From: CAZGMJ01 sp964649005
GTDB taxonomy: Bacteria > Planctomycetota > Phycisphaerae > Sedimentisphaerales > Anaerobacaceae
Direction: 5' to 3'
Length of the DNA stretch: 16,277 nucleotides
Assembly (NCBI GenBank): GCA_964649005.1
Contig: CAZYMD010000120.1
Coordinates: 1 to 16,277, forward strand
Shown: positions 1 to 7,438 of the stretch, piece after piece
Layout: each line of letters begins with the position of its first letter
Numbering within the stretch: position 1 is the stretch's first letter
The notes under the pieces: model-generated
What the model was told of the DNA's origin: nothing
Database searches by the model: none
What the model saw: only the letters and a program-made list of their open reading frames with translations
Translations under genes and position numbers: made by a program

Positions 1-6
1 TATAAT
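1..6 (+). promoter_or_regulatory. Possible -10 box (TATAAT) for the TPR gene
   Basis: A perfect TATAAT hexamer sits at the first bases of the window, 62 nt before the chosen start codon of the TPR gene. Any -35 element would lie outside the window, so the promoter cannot be confirmed. The leader between it and the gene is AT-rich. Confidence 0.35.
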
Positions 7-67
7 AGAACGTTATATAAATTGGAATAATTGCGGTATTTATGCAAATTATCAGGAGGTGAGCATT

Positions 68-2386
68 ATGTTGAGGAAACAATTTTTTCTTTCTATAGCG
101 ATGGTGTTGCTGTGCACGGTTCATGGCTTAGCGGCTGGTAATTTTGCGACGCAGCTTAAGAAGGGCTGGAAGTTATGCACAAATAAGCAGTTCGCTGAAG
201 CTGAGCAGATTTATCTGGAGTTGCTCAGAAAGAGCGAAGGCGAGAGGAAGTTCGAAGTACGCCGGAAATTGGCGGCGGCGCTAGCTTCTCAGGCAGATAA
301 GCAGCATGAGGCTAAAGGTGCGGTCGAACAGATTTTAGGCGAGTACGGCCAGCACGAGCAATTGCCATACGCGATTTATGAGATCGCCCGGAGTTGTTAC
401 AAGTACGGACAGGTGAAGAATGTCAGGGAAATCTACGCACAGATACTTCAGGAAAAACCTGGGCGTGCAGATGCGATCTGGCTTGTTACGGGGTTGGCGA
501 TAGCTGATATGTATGCAGGTGAGAGCGATACAGCAAGAGAGAATATAGAGAAGCTATTGAACGATTATTCCAAGGATGATCGGGTGAACGACGCTTTGGT
601 TCAGGTAGCGAAGTGCTATTTGAATACCAAGGATTACGAAAAAGCCAGGGAGCTGTACAGGTATGTGATCGATCGAGAGCCAAAAAGTACTGCGGCAAAA
701 CAGTCTTATGCGGGGCTGGCGCGAGCTTGTATTGCTGCCGACGATTTACAGGGGGCTAAAGATATCACAGGCAGATTGCTTGCGAATGCAGAGGAAAATA
801 TTTCTGGCACATCCCAGGCCCTATTCGATATCGGGTATGCCTATTATCAAGAGGCTGGGAGAATACAATTCAAGAACCAGCTTGATAAATGGAAAGTATT
901 GCAGGATGGGACTATTGATGTGTGGGCATCACTGATGAAGTTTGCAGAATCTCATGAAGTGGATTCGGAGATGCTGGCTAATACGTATCACTTCTCAGGT
1001 CACACCCACCGAAATCTGGGACAGTATGCAGAAGCAGCCAGATGCTATAAGGTGGTTTTGGAGAGATGGCCTGACTACAGGTATGCGGGAGAGACCCAGT
1101 TTCAAGTGGCCTCTTGTTTGGAGGCAATGGGCGAAGAATCTGATGCGAATGGGACTAATGCGAATGCGGCAGCAGAAGAGGCCTATAAATCCGTCATCAA
1201 TAAGTATCCCGGCTGTACGATGGTTGGATTTGCATACCGTAATCTCGGCATAATTTGCGAGAGAAGTGGGCGAAAAGACGAAGCTATCGAAAACTATGAG
1301 AAGGCTTTGTCGGTTGGGACGTTTCCTGAATTCGTAGCAAAGAGTATCAATAAGGCCATTTCAGGTCTTTCAGAAAACGACTTGAATAAGTCGGGATCAG
1401 AGAAAAAATACCAGAGCGAAATATCCAAGAGAAAGAGCCATTATTCCGTGCCTGAAATGAATGAATTAATGCGCCGTTTCACAAACCGTGATACAGCTCC
1501 CATACACGGGCGAGTGCTAAATGAAAATGGAGAGAATGTCAAGCATGCGACGGTGCTGTTGTATTCAGGAGATGAATACGTTAAAGGCGACGTTTCAATG
1601 AAAGACGGTTCGTATGCAATTGGGGATTTACCAGCCGGGACTTACGATTTGCACGTTAGTGTCGATGGCTATCAGGAAAGGATCGAGAAAGGAGTTGAGG
1701 TTCCTGAAAATGGTTCGATTAAACTGGATATCACACTCGAAGGAGAAGGCTCGATATCAGGGGTCGTGACGAAGTCCGACGGTGTTACTTCTGTTGAGGA
1801 TGTTATAGTAATGGCAGAAGATTCGAGTGGATTCTCAAGGCTCGAAATGACCGATGCGAACGGTTCTTACAAAATTGGGAAGCTTGCTTCGGGGACTTAT
1901 ACGGTCTCTGCAAACGATGAAGATTGCTCGTTTGCAGACCACAAGAACGTGATAGTTACAAAAGGACAGACGACATCGAATATCAATTTTGCGGGGATCG
2001 ACGGTAAAATTACAGGCATCATAACCAAATCGGATGGATCCACACCTTTGGGGGATTGTATGGTTTGTGCGATCGATTCGAGCGGTGATACTGCGGGTAT
2101 AGGCAAAACAGACGAAAACGGTAAATTCGAACTGTCGGGGCTGGCTTCGGGCTCGTATACAGTGTTTGGAGCTTATAAAGAACGCAGCTTAGGTACAATT
2201 GCGCTGGTCAGACACGTAAGCGTAACGAATGGTGAGATAACAAACTTCAATCTTTCGGCGGGTTCGACAAGCGGGATATTCAAGGATTGGAAACAGGGAT
2301 CTACTGCCGAGACATCTATTCGCTTAATGTCGTTTTGTCAAAATGTGTTGTTGCGATGTAAGGATTGGATGAACGTGCAAAAATGA
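68..2386 (+). CDS. Exported TPR protein with three carboxypeptidase-regulatory-like domains
   Basis: A 772-residue protein. Residues 1-24 are a Sec signal peptide (basic start, hydrophobic core, ending near LAAG). Residues about 30-440 are tetratricopeptide repeats, shown by recurring motifs such as YEKARELYRYVI and GRKDEAIENYEKAL. From about residue 477 come three CarboxypepD_reg-like beta-sandwich modules spaced about 84 residues (starting near 477, 560 and 645), each with the GSY.IG.L..GTY pattern. The ATG at 68 is preferred over the GTG at 59 because AGGAGGT (54-60) overlaps that GTG and lies 7 nt from the ATG. TPRs suggest protein binding outside the cytoplasm; the beta modules suggest a cell-surface or periplasmic role. 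No catalytic motif is seen. The last ~35 residues look unlike the modules, and an out-of-frame TPR remnant follows, so the C-terminus may be altered by a past rearrangement. Confidence 0.85.
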   Translation: MLRKQFFLSIAMVLLCTVHGLAAGNFATQLKKGWKLCTNKQFAEAEQIYLELLRKSEGERKFEVRRKLAAALASQADKQHEAKGAVEQILGEYGQHEQLPYAIYEIARSCYKYGQVKNVREIYAQILQEKPGRADAIWLVTGLAIADMYAGESDTARENIEKLLNDYSKDDRVNDALVQVAKCYLNTKDYEKARELYRYVIDREPKSTAAKQSYAGLARACIAADDLQGAKDITGRLLANAEENISGTSQALFDIGYAYYQEAGRIQFKNQLDKWKVLQDGTIDVWASLMKFAESHEVDSEMLANTYHFSGHTHRNLGQYAEAARCYKVVLERWPDYRYAGETQFQVASCLEAMGEESDANGTNANAAAEEAYKSVINKYPGCTMVGFAYRNLGIICERSGRKDEAIENYEKALSVGTFPEFVAKSINKAISGLSENDLNKSGSEKKYQSEISKRKSHYSVPEMNELMRRFTNRDTAPIHGRVLNENGENVKHATVLLYSGDEYVKGDVSMKDGSYAIGDLPAGTYDLHVSVDGYQERIEKGVEVPENGSIKLDITLEGEGSISGVVTKSDGVTSVEDVIVMAEDSSGFSRLEMTDANGSYKIGKLASGTYTVSANDEDCSFADHKNVIVTKGQTTSNINFAGIDGKITGIITKSDGSTPLGDCMVCAIDSSGDTAGIGKTDENGKFELSGLASGSYTVFGAYKERSLGTIALVRHVSVTNGEITNFNLSAGSTSGIFKDWKQGSTAETSIRLMSFCQNVLLRCKDWMNVQK

Positions 2387-2585
2387 ATATATAAATGGGA
2401 GAGCAGCATGGACTGAAGTCTATCCTACATGCTGCAAGCTCGGGCAGTATGACAAGGCGCGCGAGGTGTATGAACTGATTATTGAAAGATACCCAGGTGA
2501 GAATGCTCAAAGGACCCGGCAGATGCTCGAAGAAATGAAATCCGGGATAAACAAATATCAGGCTTGGTCGCATGTGATAAGGTAG
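2373..2585 (+). pseudogene. TPR gene remnant, out of frame with the upstream gene
   Basis: In the third forward frame this stretch reads as a TPR-type peptide with the core KLGQYDKAREVYELIIERYP, then a helix containing MLEEMKSGINKY and a TAG stop at 2583-2585. It follows the stop codon of the TPR gene but is in another frame, with a stop at 2370-2372 before it and no ATG until 2523. It is therefore probably the tail of a lost or truncated TPR gene rather than an expressed ORF. It could be the original C-terminus of the upstream gene cut off by an indel, or a relic of a second paralogue; the sequence does not decide between these. Confidence 0.55.
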
Positions 2586-2590
2586 GATGG

Positions 2591-2610
2591 ATTCCCGCCT
2601 TCGCGGGAAT
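2591..2610 (+). repeat. REP-like palindrome
   Basis: ATTCCCGCCTTCGCGGGAAT is a perfect inverted repeat with 8-bp arms (2591-2598 and 2603-2610) and a CTTC loop, followed by GAC. This is the widespread intergenic REP-type palindrome whose spurious translations give SFPRRRES- or VIPAKAGI-like peptides; both appear on the minus strand here. It lies just after the TPR remnant and could act as an mRNA 3'-end stabiliser. A decayed relative is at 14400-14422. Confidence 0.7.
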
Positions 2611-2660
2611 GACAGTGTGGGTGCGGGAATGACAATGTGGGAGCGAAAATGACGGGGAAG
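2601..2660 (+). repeat. Three degenerate 20-bp tandem repeats
   Basis: Units at 2601-2620, 2621-2640 and 2641-2660 share the pattern (T/G)(C/T/A)GCGGGAATGACA(G/A)TGTGG. The first two differ at three positions, all transitions or single changes near the left edge and centre, and the third is clearly decayed. The first unit contains the right arm of the REP-like palindrome, so the array seems to have grown by duplication of that half-element. Confidence 0.6.
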
Positions 2661-2802
2661 ATGAGAGAACAATGATAAGGGGGAGAACGAGGGGTAACAA
2701 AGAGGGTACAGAATAGTAAAAGTTCAAGAGGATGTTTTATTTAAAACCTCCTAAGGAGTGTAATTCATATTTGCTGATGTCTCAACTGTGTCCCGATTGC
2801 AT

Positions 2803-2841
2803 TCCCGGCACGCCGGGACTCGACATGGCAAGGCGCTTGCC
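2803..2841. other. Two GC-rich hairpins downstream of the flavin reductase gene
   Basis: TCCCGGC (2803-2809) and GCCGGGA (2812-2818) form one inverted repeat; GGCAAG (2827-2832) and CTTGCC (2836-2841) form a second. They lie just past the stop codon of the minus-strand flavin reductase gene and could help end or protect its mRNA. Neither is followed by a U-tract in that direction, so a classical intrinsic terminator is not claimed. Confidence 0.35.
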
Positions 2842-2878
2842 AATTTATGCTACCTATAAACGTGAACTGCAGTTGCTC

Positions 2879-3382
2879 TCAAGAGACGCCGCCGAGCTTG
2901 TGGTTGGGGTCGGTTACATATAGGCGTTTTGCGGGTTCTGTGTTGGTGTGGGCAGCGACGATTTCGGCAACGTAGATTACGTGGTCGCCTGCGATCATTT
3001 GCGATTCGAGGTTGCACTCGAAATTGGCTACGGCGTCGGCGAGCAGGAGCGAATCGATCTCCTGGGCGGGCTGGATTTCGCATTTGAATTCGGCGAACTT
3101 GTCGATATCGCGACCTGAGTTGGAACCGAAGAACAGAGTAGTCTCGGCCATCTCGGTCGATGGATAGGCCACTGTGAAGCAGCGGGAATGTTCGATGGCC
3201 TCGACAGAGTAATGTGTCTTGGCGACGGCAATGGCCATCATGGGCGGCTGGCCTGAGACGATCATGGTCCAGCCAAGCGTGATGGGATTGGCCTTGCCAT
3301 TTCTGTCTTTGGCGATGACGATGACAACCTGTTCGGGGTATTTTGTCTTGATTGCGTCGCCGTAGTCCACCTTCTTTTGCAT
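2879..3382 (-). CDS. Flavin reductase-like FMN-binding split-barrel protein
   Basis: A 167-residue cytoplasmic protein of the flavin reductase-like (DIM6/NTAB) family. The N-terminal half has the family pattern YPEQVVIVIAKD, GKANPITLGW, SGQPPMMAIAV and HYSVEAIEHSRCFTVAYPS, which forms the FMN-binding barrel; the middle carries DAVANFECNL and the GDHVIYVAEIV strand. Members bind FMN and either reduce flavin with NAD(P)H or are flavoproteins of unknown substrate, so the exact reaction is not known. The ATG at 3382 is chosen because GGGAG (3394-3390) lies 7 nt upstream; another ATG at 3387 is out of frame. It is divergent from proC with 94 bp between the start codons. Confidence 0.85.
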   Translation of the reverse strand: MQKKVDYGDAIKTKYPEQVVIVIAKDRNGKANPITLGWTMIVSGQPPMMAIAVAKTHYSVEAIEHSRCFTVAYPSTEMAETTLFFGSNSGRDIDKFAEFKCEIQPAQEIDSLLLADAVANFECNLESQMIAGDHVIYVAEIVAAHTNTEPAKRLYVTDPNHKLGGVS

Positions 3383-3476
3383 TGCATTTCTCCCTATGGG
3401 TCTCTATATTCAGATCGGGCAGTATTCTTTCACAATTGTAAGGTCACAATCAGTTCGGGACAAGGAGAAAAATCAT

Positions 3477-4289
3477 ATGGAGACCATCGGCTTTGTGGGC
3501 AGCGGGAATATGGCCGAGGCCCTGATAAAGGGCATTATCTCGGCAGGCGTGTACGAATCCGCCAATGTGCTGGTGAGCGATGTCCGGACCGAGCGGTTAG
3601 ATTATCTGGCCAGGCAATACTCGGTTACGATTGTTCAAGAGAACGCCGAGCTTGCAGTTAAGGCCGATACGGTTGTGCTCAGCGTCAAACCACAGGTTAT
3701 GGCCGAGGCGCTTGAGAGCATCAGGGAGGCCGTCACGAGTAACAAGTTAGTGATTTCGATCGCCGCGGGGGTCAAGATCGAGAGGATTGCGGGGATTTTG
3801 GGCGATATGGCAATCGTTCGCGTCATGCCCAATACACCAGCGCTGATCGGAGAAGGCGCCAGTGCGCTGTACGCCAACGAGCAAGCGAGGGGTATGGTGG
3901 ACAAGGTACGGTCAATATTCGCATCGGTTGGCAAAGTCGTCGTTGTTGATGATGATGAAGACCTGATCGATGCTGTGACAGCGGTTAGCGGCAGCGGGCC
4001 GGCTTATTATTTCCTGTTGATGGAACAAATGATCGCAGCGGGCGTCGAGCTTGGCCTGGCTCCCGATATCGCAAAAGACCTCGTCCTACAGACAGCGAAA
4101 GGCGCTGCTATGCTCGCTATCGAGGCCGACGGTAAAGGCGAGAGCCCCGCGGAGCTGAGGCGCAAGGTGACCAGCCCCGGCGGCACGACCGAGGCGGCAC
4201 TGAAGGTCTTCGCTGAGCATCAAATGCCCGAAGCTATTGTTGCAGGCATAATCAGGGCCAGAGACAGGGGTAGAGAACTATCGCAATAG
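3477..4289 (+). CDS. proC: Pyrroline-5-carboxylate reductase
   Basis: Catalyses the last step of proline synthesis, NAD(P)H-dependent reduction of 1-pyrroline-5-carboxylate to L-proline, in the cytoplasm. The 270-residue product begins with the Rossmann motif IGFVGSGNMAEALIKG. It contains VLSVKPQ, the VRVMPNTPALIGEGASA strand-loop, the signature AVTAVSGSGPAYYF of the dimerisation domain, and the C-terminal LRRKVTSPGGTTEAAL motif, all diagnostic of ProC. The ATG at 3477 is chosen because AGGAG (3463-3467) lies 9 nt upstream and the Rossmann strand starts at once; an in-frame upstream ATG at 3396 would add 27 unrelated residues. Length is normal for the family. It stands alone, without other proline genes nearby. 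Confidence 0.96.
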   Translation: METIGFVGSGNMAEALIKGIISAGVYESANVLVSDVRTERLDYLARQYSVTIVQENAELAVKADTVVLSVKPQVMAEALESIREAVTSNKLVISIAAGVKIERIAGILGDMAIVRVMPNTPALIGEGASALYANEQARGMVDKVRSIFASVGKVVVVDDDEDLIDAVTAVSGSGPAYYFLLMEQMIAAGVELGLAPDIAKDLVLQTAKGAAMLAIEADGKGESPAELRRKVTSPGGTTEAALKVFAEHQMPEAIVAGIIRARDRGRELSQ

Positions 4290-4294
4290 AACCA

Positions 4295-4555
4295 CTATAC
4301 AGGAATGATGATATTCGCCTGTATGTTCAGGCGGACAGAGCAGAACACTTGGTGGGTTGGTTGATCTGACATCTTCATAGTGATAATAGACGGAGGATAC
4401 CGCTGCTTTTCATAATAAACCTCGTTCACTTGCTCGGCGCATAACAGCACTCTGCTAGTGTCACGCCCCACAACGTTGCGAAGCTTCGCAGCAGCATCAG
4501 GTTCATCCGGCCGGCAGAGCGTCAGTCTTCGACGATGATCGCTTCGACCGGGCAC
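4295..4555 (-). CDS. Doubtful small ORF with weak resemblance to a GspE/MshE N-terminal domain
   Basis: An 86-codon frame with a GTG start at 4555 that overlaps the last 34 nt of the ferredoxin gene. Residues about 13-45 (CRPDEPDAAAKLRNVVGRD, then a stretch ending VNEVYYEKQRY) resemble the second half of the MshEN / type II secretion ATPase N-terminal domain, where a P..P..L..LR...GR..... V..............YY pattern is usual. The rest is unrecognised. No ATG start or separate ribosome-binding site is seen, so it could be a coupled small gene, a remnant of a larger gene, or non-coding. Confidence 0.25.
   Translation of the reverse strand: MPGRSDHRRRLTLCRPDEPDAAAKLRNVVGRDTSRVLLCAEQVNEVYYEKQRYPPSIITMKMSDQPTHQVFCSVRLNIQANIIIPV
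4297..4324. other. Hairpin just after proC
   Basis: ATACAGG (4297-4303) and CCTGTAT (4318-4324) are perfect inverted arms around a 14-nt loop, starting 8 nt after the proC stop codon. There is no T-run after it on the plus strand. It may be a weak or factor-dependent 3'-end structure for proC. Confidence 0.35.
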
Positions 4556-4707
4556 TCGTCGGCGGCCTGCTCGACTGCATCCTCGAACTCGACCGGCACT
4601 TCATCGACCATAACCTCAGCCATGTCGTCACCCATTTCGAAGACTTCGGGGCATGTGTCCACACATAGCCCACAAGCCGTACACGTATCCTCGATTCTTA
4701 CATTCAT
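4522..4707 (-). CDS. Ferredoxin, single [4Fe-4S] type
   Basis: A 61-residue soluble, acidic electron carrier. Cysteines C9, C12 and C15 (CTACGLC) plus C52 in DECPVEAI are in the standard places to ligate one [4Fe-4S] cluster. C19 (DTCPEVF) is the extra cysteine found in Thermotoga-like monocluster ferredoxins; no second partner cysteine is visible for a disulfide. The ATG at 4707 follows AAAGGTG (4719-4713) at 5 nt; longer upstream readings carry no ferredoxin sequence. A sigma70-type promoter lies at 4770-4742. Its redox partner cannot be told from the neighbours, though a flavin reductase-like gene lies 1.1 kb away. Confidence 0.93.
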   Translation of the reverse strand: MNVRIEDTCTACGLCVDTCPEVFEMGDDMAEVMVDEVPVEFEDAVEQAADECPVEAIIVED

Positions 4708-4741
4708 AGCAACACCTTTCCAATGGTTACTTGCTCGCTGA

Positions 4742-4770
4742 ACTATCGAGAATTCGCAGAAGATTGTCAA
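4742..4770 (-). promoter_or_regulatory. Sigma70-type promoter of the ferredoxin gene
   Basis: Reading the minus strand, a perfect TTGACA -35 box (4770-4765) is followed after exactly 17 bp by GATAGT (4747-4742), 4 of 6 matches to the -10 consensus. It lies 35 nt before the ferredoxin start codon. Confidence 0.65.
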
Positions 4771-5040
4771 GAGACAAAAATCGCAGAAAAATGAGTTTTT
4801 TTTTGCCCCCAGATTGGGCCCGGCGAACCGGCCGATTCCACAGGTTGCGGTACTCCCAGGCAGACACAGTCCCCAGAAATCGATGGCAGCCCAGTAGCCC
4901 ACTGAGATAATCACAATCGATGCATCGCTTCGTTTACAACACAGGCGTATGAACCACAGTTGCGTTCCCGGTGGGTGTGGAGGGACGATTGCGCCGTTAT
5001 CACATCGCAGCACCCGATTCAATAAAGCGCCTCACCGATG
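4771..5040. other. Intergenic stretch with no recognised gene
   Basis: Between the ferredoxin promoter and the end of the beta-helix gene I see no convincing coding sequence. A minus-strand open frame continues upstream of the ferredoxin but has no recognisable protein features. A T9 run near 4795-4803 lacks a preceding hairpin and is not called a terminator. Confidence 0.4.
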
Positions 5041-6828
5041 CTACTCCGCCTGCAGCCAGTGCGAAAGCATGAGGGCAATATCTGCAAAATCGACGAGGCA
5101 GTCGCCATTTATATCGCCTGCAACGATAGTCTCACAGACAGGCTTACCGAAGTATGATTTGCTGGCTTCGGGTGTGCCACCGTAGGCGCCCATGTTTATG
5201 ATGCCTCCATTTGGGAATGGTTCGGGGCCAATGGGTGAGGCGGGGTCGCCTGCGTCGATGCAGGGGCTGGTCACGTCGTCCTGCACCCAGCTATTACTGT
5301 TAGGGTCCCAGCGGCCAGCCTGGGATTTCAAGTGGTAGTCGCCATTATCGGGATCGACGAAAAAGGGATCTGCATTTATGTTCCCTTCTCCCTGCCAGCC
5401 ACCATGGACATTGCAGTATTTCACGCTGATCATTGAATCATCACCGACTCCTATTTCATCACCTCCATCCCAGAGGATGCTATTGGTGATTGTTGCAAAG
5501 CCTATTGAAGTGCCTATCGCCCTACAATACGGAGCGTAATTGTCGGCAAAGACGCAATTGGTTAAAATGATATCAGATTCTCCACCGCGTGCGTAAATAC
5601 CAATTCCTCCTCCTCCATATGACAAATTGCCAATAAAAGCACAATTGATTAACGTTACACTACCACTGGCCGTGTTTGTATGGCTACCTATCCCGCCTCC
5701 ATAGCTTGCACAGTTTCCTTTGAACAGGCAATTTATAAAAGTCGGATTGCCATTGCCATTTATACCCACTCCACCACCCCACTCTAATGCAGCGTTATCA
5801 ACAAACGAGCAATTTACCACAACAGGACTCGACGAAATGATGCGCATTCCGCCTCCACCGAAGTGAAGTAATTCAGACATAACATAATAGGTACCTTTCA
5901 TAATAGTAAAACCATCGAGCCTGGACGTGTTATCACATTGATTAGCAACAACTACATGCAGACTATTCTCCCATGTGGTTGGTTCATTAAACATATCACA
6001 GGGATCATTAATCTCAATTTCAACATCGTTGTCAGTTAGGTCACCGCTTAGAATCGTTTCGTATTTTGCGATATCACGGAAGTTCGGGTCACTCTGACCG
6101 AATCCCGCATAACCACCGCATAGAGACAAGCCGCTGAACAATTCAAAGGATTTACTTTCGTCCCCAGTTCCATTTGGCTTGACTGTAGTTCTGTCCGGTT
6201 TATAAACACCCTGAGCCACACGAATCTCAACAGGCTTCTGGCCGGATTCAGCATCCGCCAGTGCATCCTGCAGATAATTATATGCATTGGCCCAGCTCGA
6301 TCCGTCATTAGCTCCTGGTGCATCGCCATCCACATAAATAATTCGCGGTTCAGGATTTACGACTCTTATCTCGGCGCTGTCAAATATTTCGAATACAGTT
6401 GCATCCAATAGTGTTATTTTCACCTGACCAGGTTCTTGGGCAGTCATAGATATGCCATCGATCATTCGGCCATCGGGAATATTTAGAATCGTTGGGCCTA
6501 TATGAAGCACCTCAAAGCATAAAATAACTGAGTATTTGTCGAATGGATCAGGGATGGGCCAGAAGATAATGTCACCTTCTCTGACATTGGTAATATATGG
6601 TGGATTGCTTATTCCAGGGATATCCACGAACGTGGTTTGGTCCAAGTCCACCGATACGGGGCCTTCAAATGTAATGAATCCGGCAATATTTGCTTGTTCG
6701 CCTACGGCATCGATCCCGAGATTGACTCGTTGTCCATCATAGACTTCCCCAGGCAACACAAGTGAGAGCGAGGCATTAGCTGCACCAACCGCTATCAGTA
6801 CGATCAATAATCCTGCTAACCGCTTCAT
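5041..6828 (-). CDS. Secreted parallel beta-helix protein with dockerin-like C-terminus
   Basis: A 595-residue exported protein. Residues 1-20 are a signal peptide (MKRLAGLLIVLIAVGAANA). Residues about 21-155 form a beta-rich domain of cohesin-like appearance (GEVYDGQRVNLGIDAVG..., then alternating strands), an inference only. From about 161 comes the IIYVDGDAPGANDGSSW motif and AYNYLQDAL, the usual opening of planctomycete right-handed beta-helix (Pmp-like) proteins, followed by GGG-rich coils (FGGGGMRI, YGGGIGSH, YGGGGIGI). Residues about 571-593 contain GDINGDCLVDFADIALML, an EF-hand-like dockerin loop with D, N, D, D and D at positions 1, 3, 5, 9 and 12. The start at 6828 follows AGGAG (6839-6835) at 6 nt. 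Its substrate is unknown; polysaccharide binding or surface display is likely. It probably shares an operon with the 86-aa gene 26 nt upstream. Confidence 0.88.
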   Translation of the reverse strand: MKRLAGLLIVLIAVGAANASLSLVLPGEVYDGQRVNLGIDAVGEQANIAGFITFEGPVSVDLDQTTFVDIPGISNPPYITNVREGDIIFWPIPDPFDKYSVILCFEVLHIGPTILNIPDGRMIDGISMTAQEPGQVKITLLDATVFEIFDSAEIRVVNPEPRIIYVDGDAPGANDGSSWANAYNYLQDALADAESGQKPVEIRVAQGVYKPDRTTVKPNGTGDESKSFELFSGLSLCGGYAGFGQSDPNFRDIAKYETILSGDLTDNDVEIEINDPCDMFNEPTTWENSLHVVVANQCDNTSRLDGFTIMKGTYYVMSELLHFGGGGMRIISSSPVVVNCSFVDNAALEWGGGVGINGNGNPTFINCLFKGNCASYGGGIGSHTNTASGSVTLINCAFIGNLSYGGGGIGIYARGGESDIILTNCVFADNYAPYCRAIGTSIGFATITNSILWDGGDEIGVGDDSMISVKYCNVHGGWQGEGNINADPFFVDPDNGDYHLKSQAGRWDPNSNSWVQDDVTSPCIDAGDPASPIGPEPFPNGGIINMGAYGGTPEASKSYFGKPVCETIVAGDINGDCLVDFADIALMLSHWLQAE

Positions 6829-6854
6829 TTTGCTCTCCTTTCGCATTTTAGTTC

Positions 6855-7115
6855 TCACTGACGCTCCTCCAGCCAATGGGAGGTCAAAATCATGAAGTCC
6901 TGAAAACCCACAGTACAGTCACCGTTGATATCGCTGGCAACGATTGCCTCGCGGATCGGCTCGCCTAAATAAGATTTAATCGCCTCGGCCGGGCCGTCGT
7001 TGTCTACGGTTATTGTTCGGGCGATGGTGGGATTGTTAATGACTGCGCAGAGTATGATTGCCACAAGGCCGATTCTTCGGCGAGCCCCCCGGCTGAATTT
7101 ATGTTCCCAACGCAT
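6855..7115 (-). CDS. Minimal exported protein: signal peptide plus dockerin-like module
   Basis: An 86-residue protein. It has a hydrophobic signal segment (GLVAIILCAVINN), then RTITVDNDGPA, which is the normal opening of a beta-helix domain, and then passes directly into EAIKSYLGEPIREAIVASD and a dockerin-like DINGDC...D loop. The same C-terminal layout (EASKSYFGKP.CETIVAGD, DINGDC) ends the neighbouring 595-residue protein, but here position 9 of the calcium loop is Gly, not Asp. It looks like a beta-helix gene that lost its whole central domain by an in-frame deletion. The ATG at 7115 is preceded by GAGGG (7129-7125) at 9 nt. It lies 26 nt upstream of the large gene and is probably cotranscribed. 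It could be a functional small protein or a relic kept open by chance. Confidence 0.65.
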   Translation of the reverse strand: MRWEHKFSRGARRRIGLVAIILCAVINNPTIARTITVDNDGPAEAIKSYLGEPIREAIVASDINGDCTVGFQDFMILTSHWLEERQ

Positions 7116-7144
7116 TGGTCTCTACCCTCATAAAGAACGGCTTG

Positions 7145-7150
7145 ATTATA
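7145..7150 (-). promoter_or_regulatory. -10 box for the beta-helix operon
   Basis: The minus strand carries a perfect TATAAT (7150-7145) about 30 nt upstream of the 86-aa gene. The hexamer 17 bp further upstream (TGGCAC) is a poor -35, so activator help or another start is possible. Confidence 0.45.
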
Positions 7151-7331
7151 ACAGAGAAAAGGGGCTTGTGCCAGTAAAAACTCCCATGTCATAGGCTTTT
7201 ACGGGCCAAAAGCAGCCATCTGAAAATGTTTTGCTGGAAATGCTGGGCCTTCCCTGATATACTGCCGCTTTCAATGTCGGCCGATAGCTGGCAGGGATAA
7301 TAAGTTGCATACGATCTGTAGTCGAAATTAC

Positions 7332-7428
7332 GGCCGGGTCCCATGCAAGCTGAACCCGTGAACCTGGTCAGGCGGGGAACCGAGCAGCCATAAGCGGAGA
7401 TTCGGTTGTGCCGTGGGTTAACCCGGCC
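7332..7428 (+). ncRNA. ffs: Signal recognition particle RNA, small bacterial (4.5S) type
   Basis: The RNA partner of Ffh in the signal recognition particle, which targets nascent membrane and secreted proteins. The 5' end GGCCGGGT (7332-7339) pairs with ACCCGGCC (7421-7428), closing a single long hairpin. The apex holds the conserved Ffh-binding core: GGTCAGG, a CGG/CCG stem capped by the GGAA tetraloop, then AGCAGCC (about 7367-7389). The length of about 97 nt and lack of an Alu domain mark the small bacterial form. A T6 run follows. The exact 5' end is uncertain, as no convincing promoter was found upstream. It lies upstream of dnaX, as scr does in Bacillus. Confidence 0.92.
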
Positions 7429-7437
7429 ACCTTTTTT
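7421..7437 (+). terminator. Intrinsic terminator of SRP RNA
   Basis: The closing arm of the SRP RNA hairpin (7421-7428) is followed after ACC by T6 (7432-7437). The RNA's own long GC-rich stem with this U-tract serves as a Rho-independent terminator. Confidence 0.7.
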
Positions 7438-7438
7438 A

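Noticed and set aside
2316..2727. Minus-strand open frames with SFPRRRES and VIPAKAGIH peptides
   Set aside because: These are the well-known spurious translations of the REP-like palindrome, and the plus strand here holds a TPR remnant.
2732..2923. 63-codon plus-strand frame
   Set aside because: No family match, it crosses two hairpins and runs antisense into the end of the flavin reductase gene.
4795..4803. T9 run as a terminator
   Set aside because: No stable hairpin precedes it on the plus strand and no plus-strand gene ends nearby.
7258..7263. TATACT as the SRP RNA promoter
   Set aside because: The only -35-like hexamer (TTGCTG at 7231) is 21 bp away, too far, and the start would leave a 60-nt leader before the RNA.
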